The notes beneath the pieces are model-generated. The model was not told the origin of the DNA, ran no database searches, and saw nothing but the letters and a program-made list of their open reading frames with translations. A DNA stretch of 64,000 bases from JARBAU01 sp040414675 (GTDB taxonomy: Archaea; Thermoproteota; Nitrososphaeria; Nitrososphaerales; Nitrososphaeraceae). Positions 57,796 to 64,000 of the stretch are shown in pieces; within the stretch, counting starts at the first letter, position 1; the number at the start of each line of letters is the position of its first letter. The translations under genes were made by a program, and so were the position numbers. The stretch spans positions 34,436-98,435 of the forward strand of contig JBEDUN010000040.1 in assembly GCA_040414675.1 (NCBI GenBank), in the 5' to 3' direction.

Positions 57796-59607
57796 TCAGG
57801 AATTGCTTTTCTTCTCATGATTAGTATCTATCATGCCCAAAGAAATGTAGTCCGTTGTTTTCTTGTCTAATATGGTGTAATGAGCATCAGATATTTTTCC
57901 CTTTCTAAACAAGCGAAGTATTTCTTTTCGTATTTGTTCTAATCGCATAATGTATTCTTCTTTACTATAACTTTCATTTTGAAAGAATGCAGAATAAACA
58001 CTCTCAATTTTGCTCAGATAAATATTCAAGTAATGCTTCTGTCTATTTTTGTTATACCAGCCTATGAAGACAGGTATTGAACCAACAACTGCCAATCCTA
58101 TTAAAAGATATGTTTCTGGTGGAAGAGTTTGTTCAAAATTAGCAGATAATGTATTTCCAAACTGTGAGAGCTGAATGGTCAAAGGATTGCTTAAACTATT
58201 GGTCAGACCAGACCAAGAATCAAAGCTATATCCATGATGTGGATTTGCAACACACTGGAGTGTCTCTCCCTTCGAGAATAGGGTTGAATTTGTTCCAAGG
58301 CTTCTTACTCCATTGCATACTATTTCTCCAGAATTTGGAGGATTAATATTGAAATTTAATTTCACCAATACTGTGTCTTTATTGCCATCTATAACAGATA
58401 TAGCGTTAGAAGCTGTATTTGTAACATATGCCTTATTACTAGCAGTATTAACAGCAGCAAAACTTGCAATTAATGGAAATTTCACATTAACAGGTATATT
58501 CGCTGATGGATCGTAGTCACTGAAAGGAGGTTTTAGAAATGGATTAACAGTTATTGCGCGGCTATTACCAGTATTATCAAGTATTTGATTCTTTGAACCA
58601 TCTATTACAGATACAGTATTATCTCCAATATTTGTAACATAGATCCTGTTTGAAATAGGATTAACTGATATACCCACTGGATTAGTTCCAACTTTGATTC
58701 TGTGAATTATACTATCAATCTTAAGATCAATTACAAATACAGTGTTAGAAGCATAGTCAGTAACATATGCTTTGTTTGTAGACGTATTAATTGCAATACC
58801 TGCAGGTGCGATAATAATACCATCAATTTTTTCTAATGTGCTGGCCGCATTATTATTAGTGCTACTACGACTATTCAAATCCTTCTTTGAATTTTGTAAT
58901 ATAGAAATACTGCCATCTCCTATATCAGTAACATATGTAATATTTGTAGCAGGGTTAACTGCAATTGCATATGGTATGCTGCCAACTTTTATAGTAGAGG
59001 AAACAGTATTTGTAATACCATCTATGACTGACACAGTTCCAGATTCAATGTTGGTAACATAGACTAGACTTGAAGAAGGATTCACTGCTACATCTATTGG
59101 ACTTTTGCCCACACGAACATCTGCCATCTTAAGATTTGTTGAACCATCTATTACAGATACAGTATTTGACCCTCTATTTGCTACATATACTCTATTATTT
59201 AGTGGATTGACATCTATACCATATGGAAAACTGCCCACTTTGATAGTTGCCTGTATTTTATCTGTGCTTTCATCTATAATTGATACAGTGTTTGAGAATT
59301 CGTTTGCTACATATATCTTGTCTGTGTTAGGATTAACCGCAATTCCTACAGGATAGCTATCTACTCGTATCCCAGAGGTTATGATACCATTTCGACTACT
59401 ATTATTATTGTTATTGTTATTATTTATATAATTAGCAGTATTAAGAGCAAAAACCGATAGTCTATTTGCATTGTTTACTGAACAAAATTGGATTACAAAT
59501 ATTGCCAAAATTGTAGCTATCAACAAAAACATCCTTTTAGATATTGGTATCATCAGTTCTTTATTGGAAATCATATTCAAACTGTAAATGTTAAATTCGA
59601 ATCGCAT
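57796..59607 (-). CDS. Membrane-anchored YVTN beta-propeller protein
   Basis: A 603-residue protein. N-terminal signal/TM (about 27-44), an Asn run, then YVTN-family propeller blades (about 78-430) with repeats such as VGIAVNPNTDKIYVANEFSN and VYVTNIESGTVSVIDG. An InlB-type beta domain follows (about 435-500, GETLQCVANPHHGYSFDSW), then a C-terminal TM (about 508-525) and a charged cytosolic tail of about 75 residues (LEQIRKEILRLFRKGKISDA). The propeller is outside the cell, the tail inside. Ligand unknown. Confidence 0.82.
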   Translation of the reverse strand: MRFEFNIYSLNMISNKELMIPISKRMFLLIATILAIFVIQFCSVNNANRLSVFALNTANYINNNNNNNNSSRNGIITSGIRVDSYPVGIAVNPNTDKIYVANEFSNTVSIIDESTDKIQATIKVGSFPYGIDVNPLNNRVYVANRGSNTVSVIDGSTNLKMADVRVGKSPIDVAVNPSSSLVYVTNIESGTVSVIDGITNTVSSTIKVGSIPYAIAVNPATNITYVTDIGDGSISILQNSKKDLNSRSSTNNNAASTLEKIDGIIIAPAGIAINTSTNKAYVTDYASNTVFVIDLKIDSIIHRIKVGTNPVGISVNPISNRIYVTNIGDNTVSVIDGSKNQILDNTGNSRAITVNPFLKPPFSDYDPSANIPVNVKFPLIASFAAVNTASNKAYVTNTASNAISVIDGNKDTVLVKLNFNINPPNSGEIVCNGVRSLGTNSTLFSKGETLQCVANPHHGYSFDSWSGLTNSLSNPLTIQLSQFGNTLSANFEQTLPPETYLLIGLAVVGSIPVFIGWYNKNRQKHYLNIYLSKIESVYSAFFQNESYSKEEYIMRLEQIRKEILRLFRKGKISDAHYTILDKKTTDYISLGMIDTNHEKKSNS

Positions 59608-59884
59608 AATCTATGGGTAAATGATATTAATCATATTTAATTTGTGACGTGTAAGCATTAATCAAACTGGATAACAATAGTCACAACGGCCGCTGCAGAT
59701 AGTATAATCCATAGCCTCATGTAGTACGTTATTAGCTGAATTTTATTTATCTATCACAATACTGTGGAGATAGTATATATTATTTAATATTTAATAAAAC
59801 GGTAGGACAAACAAACTATATAGGGATTATTGTCAGGATTTATATGAGCGAAATGCAGCAAATAAAATAATAAGCTGCTTCTGT

Positions 59885-60112
59885 ATGCAAATAATATTAA
59901 TTGGTGTAATAAGTTTGCTTGCGGTATTCGTGATAATGCTGGCATTTAATCATCAGTTTATCAATAAGCATTTAGTGTATTCTCAGAATAGTAACAACAA
60001 TCATAACAAGTTACAAAGCATCACTTATTATAATGTATTTAGTGATTTAAGCAGAAATTTTACAGGGACAATTGGTAAATTCAAACATAACAACGATAAC
60101 AATAACCCTTAA
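59885..60112 (+). CDS. Possible single-span membrane peptide, 75 aa
   Basis: An N-terminal hydrophobic segment (IILIGVISLLAVFVIMLAF) is followed by a polar Asn-rich tail. Plausible secreted or anchored small protein; no family. Another tiny hydrophobic frame of 20 codons lies at 59658-59720 on the minus strand. Confidence 0.35.
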   Translation: MQIILIGVISLLAVFVIMLAFNHQFINKHLVYSQNSNNNHNKLQSITYYNVFSDLSRNFTGTIGKFKHNNDNNNP

Positions 60113-60762
60113 CACGAAAAGATAAAAAGATTCATGTACTACAATACATAGAATAACTTTAAAATTGTTAGATCGATAAGTTATTCTAAACAAGTATTGT
60201 AATTCAAGTATAGCCTATTTATTAACATCTTTCTAAACAGGAAAGCAATTACGAATGTCCCAATAAACGTTGCCTGCCAACAAGGCCATAGATTGTTCAT
60301 TTTAGATTTTATTATAAATTGTAATAAGCTGACTCAAGAAATGACTTTTAATCTAAAAGTAGAAGAGCAACAAAATGACTTATTATTTATCTTCATTATT
60401 TTCATTTTCTTAACGATAGCTCAGAAATTATTCTAAAAATACTTTCAAAAATATAGCCGATTGTTAATTCGTATGATTTGTTGATCGAAAGCAATTGGAA
60501 AACAAATTGTTTTATATGATTACTAAAAGGATCAGATATATGTTGCAGAAAATGAACTCGCTAAATGAAACGATATTTGAGTAAGGTATTAAAAGAAGGC
60601 AATAATATAATAAATAAAGAAATCTGAGAACTTCTTTGAATTAGATCTAAAGATACGCAGTCAATTTTGATGACTATCAAGGATCAAGTATAAGATATTC
60701 ACGTTACGTATCCAAGATGGATTCCATCATATAAAGAATAAGAATCAAGTTAGCTAAAATCT
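60113..60762. other. Intergenic region
   Basis: No gene or RNA recognised in 650 bp. Confidence 0.5.
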
Positions 60763-61023
60763 ATGGAAGGTATATATCAGATAGTGTGCAAATTCTATGA
60801 TAATATGAAGAGCTTTAAAGATTGGTGGAGAACTGTCCCTGAAGAGCTTAGATACAAGTCACGTAAAGGAGATGAAGCCAACAAACCATTGCTAAACCAG
60901 GTTAACTATGTCCTTTTAAATCTCCATATGGCAGGTAAGCATGATGCAAAGCCAACTCATGAAGAGCTAAAAGATTGGCTGCATAGCGGTCAAGTAGATG
61001 TCCTTAGAATAAGTGCGAAATAG
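60763..61023 (+). CDS. Small protein of unknown function, 86 aa
   Basis: Soluble, well-balanced composition: MEGIYQIVCKFYDNMKSFKD, WWRTVPEELRYKSRKG, NQVNYVLLNLHMAGKHDAKP and THEELKDWLHSGQVDVL. The pattern suggests a compact helical domain. Family not recognised. Confidence 0.5.
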   Translation: MEGIYQIVCKFYDNMKSFKDWWRTVPEELRYKSRKGDEANKPLLNQVNYVLLNLHMAGKHDAKPTHEELKDWLHSGQVDVLRISAK

Positions 61024-61300
61024 CAGCAGAAAAATACATAATAATAACCATCTAGATTAACAACAATCTTCAATATCAGTAGATTCTTGAAGTGAATTTA
61101 TCCCATTTGTCTAGAAATTTGAGTTATTCGCTAAATGAAACAAATACTTTCACATCATAAGTAGATCTTACAGGTAAGATTTTGTGTACAGCCTCGTATG
61201 GTGCGGGAGATGATCTCGGGATTGCCGCATAGACTTTTCTCCACGAGAAGTAGAGAGATATAGAGAAAGATGATGATGTCAATTGATTTGCGGAACTGTA

Positions 61301-61391
61301 TCAAAATATCCACTTTGAAATTTTCATATGTTTCAGAAATAAAAAAGAGATTGTCAGGCAGTCTTGTAAATGTATCGCAGTCAATTCATTG
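61301..61391 (+). repeat. Decayed copy of the 53768-54013 coding segment
   Basis: Aligns over about 90 bp with 53900-53990: both share ATATCCACTT, the TTTCAGAAATAAAA block and AATGTATCGCAGT, with indels that break the frame. Dispersed relic. Confidence 0.6.
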
Positions 61392-61406
61392 ATAATCACA
61401 CATACA

Positions 61407-61484
61407 TCATTTAAGAAGAAGATAGTATTGCATTCCTAAGCCGCTAACCACGAGTGCAATTATCATTGCAATCACTCTATTCAT
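61407..61484 (-). CDS. Possible tiny membrane peptide, 25 aa
   Basis: An ATG frame with one hydrophobic span (MNRVIAMIIALVVSGLGMQY) and TGA. Looks like a single-TM micropeptide, but AT-rich DNA can produce such frames by chance. Confidence 0.25.
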   Translation of the reverse strand: MNRVIAMIIALVVSGLGMQYYLLLK

Positions 61485-61595
61485 ACATTCACTAAACGGT
61501 CAGAAAACAAAAACTCGTCTTATCATACTAACTGAAATCTAAAATACTATCATGATAAATCAGCAGTAAAGTTAAATGATGAAAATAGGTTCTGA

Positions 61596-61706
61596 TTTGC
61601 AAATGCCAGACAAGAGCAGCAGGATAGACTAAACCTAGCAATTGTAGCAGCAAACAATCATTATGCTGGATTCGGTCTAGGGACTCCTAACACGTTATTC
61701 GTATAA
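61596..61706 (+). pseudogene. DUF72 protein remnant (C-terminal end)
   Basis: Thirty-six codons read ARQEQQDRLNLAIVAANNHY and AGFGLGTPNTLFV. The NNHYAGFG segment matches the C-terminus of DUF72 proteins (YxFFNNhyxG). A stop (TGA 61593-61595) precedes it and nothing of the N-terminal barrel is present. Confidence 0.55.
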
Positions 61707-61749
61707 TATTCTTAACTTAAATTATTCTAGTATACATGGGTTAGACAGA

Positions 61750-61875
61750 CTAATGGATATGAGTATCGAGTTCTTCTCGGCTACGAAATGACTTTCCACA
61801 TTCTTGACATTTGTAAGAAGATTCTGTCACACAATATTCGCGTATAGTACTAACAATGATAAGTAATTTAATCAT
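61750..61875 (-). CDS. Small C2H2-type zinc-finger peptide, 41 aa
   Basis: ATG 61875 starts a hydrophobic lead (MIKLLIIVSTIREYC), then one finger SYKCQECGKSFRSREELDTH and IH before the stop. CxxC and H-x-H are present, but the second His is closer than the usual x3-5 spacing and the protein ends there. It may be truncated by the stop codon. It lies among pseudogenes. Confidence 0.4.
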   Translation of the reverse strand: MIKLLIIVSTIREYCVTESSYKCQECGKSFRSREELDTHIH

Positions 61876-62080
61876 ACTCAAGGTATCAAGTAGTCATTTA
61901 AGAGCAATATGTTCATAAAATGTCAAATTCCCAAGGTCATTGAAAAAATTACTCACATTAACTATGGTTATGAAGATAGACTTAGCGATGCTCAATTATC
62001 GATTTGGACAATCATGTGAGATATTTCCTATTCTTAGAGATCATCAATATAAATACACATCATTATTATCTGCAATTAAA

Positions 62081-62522
62081 TTATTGTCCCCAATGATTAA
62101 GACTATCCAAAAACTGTTGACCATACTGACTTGCTATTTCCTTCTCTAATTCCCATGTAATCTTGCCAGTTCGAACTGCATTAGCAACTTTCTTGAAGTA
62201 ATTTTCTAATCCCGGCAGGCGAAATAACAAGCATTTTTCCACCTGATTGACCTGACTTGTAGCTGTGTGGGACAGCTTTTGGAATAAAAACAAAATCTCC
62301 TGCTTTAGAGTGATTTATTTTATCACCACATTGTATAACATATTCGCCTTCCAAAACATAATAGGCTTCAGGAGCATTAGGATGAATATGAAGGGCAGGA
62401 CCAATATTTGGAGGATGGACCATTTCGATTAAGGAGTATCTTCCTTCAGAGTCATCTTTTGAGACCATAACTACCATTTTCGTATTCCGAAAGTGGATCT
62501 GGTATTTTTCTTTATCTGACAT
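62081..62522 (-). pseudogene. Cupin-domain protein with a frameshift
   Basis: The first frame gives a cupin (HPPNIGPALHIHPNAPEAYY, YVIQCGDKINHSKAGDFVFI, PKAVPHSY) with metal-binding His, Glu and His residues. It then leaves the family at MLVISPAGIRK. One base over, the expected continuation (PGLENYFKKVANAVRTGKIT, SQYGQQFLDSLNHWGQ) runs to a stop at 62081. A one-base change near 62222 separates them. Intact relatives would be about 145 aa. Confidence 0.75.
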
Positions 62523-62706
62523 GACCGTTCAAAGTGGATAAAGCATCATATTAATATATTTTTCTCACTTTGTAATGAGTTTATTATCTCGATCTAGATC
62601 AACTTTTAGGACAGGACTACTGATTAATAGTATAAAGAATTCTTCTTTAGTCATATGATCATGTCCTAAAGAAAGAAAGATGCAACAAGATAAAAATCCT
62701 TTTCCA

Positions 62707-63210
62707 TCAAAGTGCTTCTACAAGTTTGTCTAAGATTGGTTCCAGCCTATATTCTCTCCGTCGTGATCTGCATAAGCTGTGATTCCAACATAAGATATGG
62801 TAGGTTTTGTCTTCCATCCAATCTCTTCAAATGTTATTATAACAAGCGTTTCAAATGGAAAGTCTAAATTCATCCCATATTTGGTAGCTTGCTCCACACA
62901 TTATCTTTCTCATCTGCAAATGAATTGCTAAAGACAAACCTCACTTGTGGATTGATTTCCTGATAAATAAATACTGATATTCCAGTAATCTTTGCCTTCA
63001 GGCGATCGCATGCAGTAAAAGAAATTTACCATCTACACTGAGATCTATCATGCAATATGATGACGTAAATCCTTTAAGCCCCTATCATCGTTTCATGATG
63101 TCAGGATCAGTTTATGCACTTCACACACTTTTGTGTGGTGACTCGAAGATACGTGTAATGAGGAGTTCTTGATCCTTTGCATCCTTGCTTCCTGTTTTGT
63201 TCTGATTCAT
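62707..63210 (-). pseudogene. AHSA1/SRPBCC (Hsp90-activator-like) gene, multiply broken
   Basis: From ATG 63210: SKDAKDQELLITRIFESPHK and SV, then TGA (63121-63123) where Trp is expected, TDPDIMKR, two stops in place of WW, then GLKGFTSSYCMIDLSVDGKF. Frame changes lead to YCMRSPEGKDYWN, then EINPQVRFVFSNSFADEKDN, then YGMNLDFPFETLVIITFEE and GWNQ/LDKLVEAL. The whole order is that of AHSA1-type SRPBCC proteins, with at least three frameshifts. A short coiled-coil frame (WNAALDRIEVLEEENKQK) ends at its start and may be a decayed partner. Confidence 0.8.
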
Positions 63211-63470
63211 TTTTGTTTATTCTCCTCTTCCAAGACTTCAATTCTATCCAATGCTGCGTTCCATCTGGTCTTTGTATTCTGCATCCAATCTGCGGAGTTA
63301 CTGCTCTTCTAGACATGCTAGACGAAAACGATGCCATTTTCATTTATTTTTTATTGGGCAAGTCTTATGATTTCAACGTATATCACATATTATATTACTA
63401 CAAGAAAAGTGTGATGAATGACAATATAGCTATTATTGAAAAGTAACTAATGTGATTACCATCATAAGTA

Positions 63471-64000
63471 TTAATTAGATCTAGGACTACTTGTCTTCTC
63501 TAGCCTCAATTTTATATCTTTTCCCTTAATCTGATTGAACACATATTTTGCAATTATTGTTATAAGATAACCAGCTACAGAGATGATGACGATTGTACCT
63601 CCTGGAGCCAAATTCATTAGATATGAAGTAACTATACCTCCGATTACAGACAATATTGCAATGATGATGGATATCAATGCTGTTTTTTTGAATCCTTTTC
63701 CAAACAATATTGCAGTAATATTTGGAATCACAATTAATGATGAAATAAGCAAAACTCCGACTAGTCGCAAGGAAGTAATAACGGTAACACTAGCGAGTAC
63801 TATGAAAAGGTAATTAAATCTGGCTACATCAATACCGCTAACATTAGCTTGTTCTTCATCAAAAGCAATGTAAATAAGCTTTCGATAAATCTTGTACATA
63901 ATTGCAAGTACTATTGCAGTTATAATCAAAATCATATATTGATCTTGTGAGCTGATTAACAAGATACTTCCAAATAAGAAGCTGTATAGATCAAGCGAAA
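63471..64000 (-). CDS. Metal ABC-transporter permease (ZnuB/MntB type), N-terminus beyond window
   Basis: The frame is open to the right edge of the window (LYSFLFGSILLISSQD reads through it), so the gene is partial. About 175 residues of an ABC-3 family permease are visible: FDEEQANVSGIDVARFNYLF (the coupling-helix region), RLVGVLLISSLIVIPNITAI and NLAPGGTIVIISVAGYLITI, each in a membrane helix. Such permeases import zinc, manganese or iron with an ATPase and a binding protein, which should lie to the right. Confidence 0.88.
   Translation of the reverse strand, partial: SLDLYSFLFGSILLISSQDQYMILIITAIVLAIMYKIYRKLIYIAFDEEQANVSGIDVARFNYLFIVLASVTVITSLRLVGVLLISSLIVIPNITAILFGKGFKKTALISIIIAILSVIGGIVTSYLMNLAPGGTIVIISVAGYLITIIAKYVFNQIKGKDIKLRLEKTSSPRSN

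Noticed and set aside
58149..59356. Four plus-strand frames of 65-96 codons
   Set aside because: All are antisense shadows of the repetitive beta-propeller gene; their mutual similarity only reflects the propeller repeats.
1..64000. Alternative genetic code (TGA read as Trp)
   Set aside because: TGA replaces Trp only in obvious pseudogenes; intact genes such as polX, rfcL and the AmoC-like gene use TGG, and many end in TGA where homology ends.
1..64000. CRISPR array or rRNA/tRNA genes
   Set aside because: No regularly spaced repeats and no complete tRNA or rRNA signature found; only the tRNA 3' fragment at 13.4 kb.

Overview
The window reads as chromosome of an ammonia-oxidizing archaeon of the Nitrososphaeria (Thaumarchaeota). 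The AT-rich base composition and gene content are most like Candidatus Nitrosocosmicus, but that genus placement is inference. The archaeal markers are an AmoC-type ammonia monooxygenase subunit, the large subunit of replication factor C, an F420/LLM-type oxidoreductase, an archaeal-type serine hydroxymethyltransferase, a DUF6659 protein, many stand-alone winged-helix proteins, and several promoters with a TATA box 20-35 nt before the start codon, as expected for leaderless mRNAs. Genes are mostly single transcription units separated by 200-1000 bp of AT-rich DNA, and operons are rare.

Layout. 0-8 kb: the tail of a patatin-like lipase, a thiamine-diphosphate 2-oxoacid decarboxylase, a secreted beta-helix protein with an alginate-epimerase-like motif, a secreted chagasin-type protease inhibitor, GlyA and a winged-helix protein. 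8.6-14.9 kb is an accessory-looking stretch: a coiled-coil protein abuts a papain-family protease that has lost its N-terminus, next to a cytosolic chagasin-like inhibitor. It also holds a MYND-finger/DUF6659 protein, a very small zinc-ribbon protein, a tRNA 3'-end fragment and decayed ORFs. 15-28 kb: FAD-linked oxidase, a decayed LLM oxidoreductase, metallophosphoesterase, UspA, SDR, PPK2 polyphosphate kinase, methyltransferase, a tiny Cys-rich protein, a surface protein and RfcL. 28-36 kb: a histidine kinase with three related sensor modules, a lone divergent AmoC, a hydroxyacid dehydrogenase, two conserved unknowns, and a complete 668-bp IS6-like element with an exact 8-bp target duplication but a broken transposase. 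36-50 kb: SIMPL, CoA-binding, patatin, PsbP-like, CinA-like, GNAT, Lrp/AsnC, PolX and macro-domain proteins. 50-60 kb: a membrane-anchored sulfite-oxidase-like molybdoenzyme with TatC, a secreted HNH-type protein, an LLM oxidoreductase and a YVTN beta-propeller membrane protein. 60-63.4 kb is a gene graveyard (DUF72, cupin and AHSA1/SRPBCC remnants). The window ends inside a metal ABC-transporter permease.

The most unusual feature is the lone AmoC homologue at 30636-31199. It aligns along its whole length with archaeal AmoC but has a single histidine. Compared with the canonical sequence as I remember it, four histidines are replaced, including one of the two conserved metal-site histidines. 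It could be a non-catalytic or specialised AMO subunit. Other points worth a second look are the protease/inhibitor neighbourhood around 10 kb, an internal Tat-like signal in the molybdoenzyme encoded beside TatC, and the small zinc-binding peptides.
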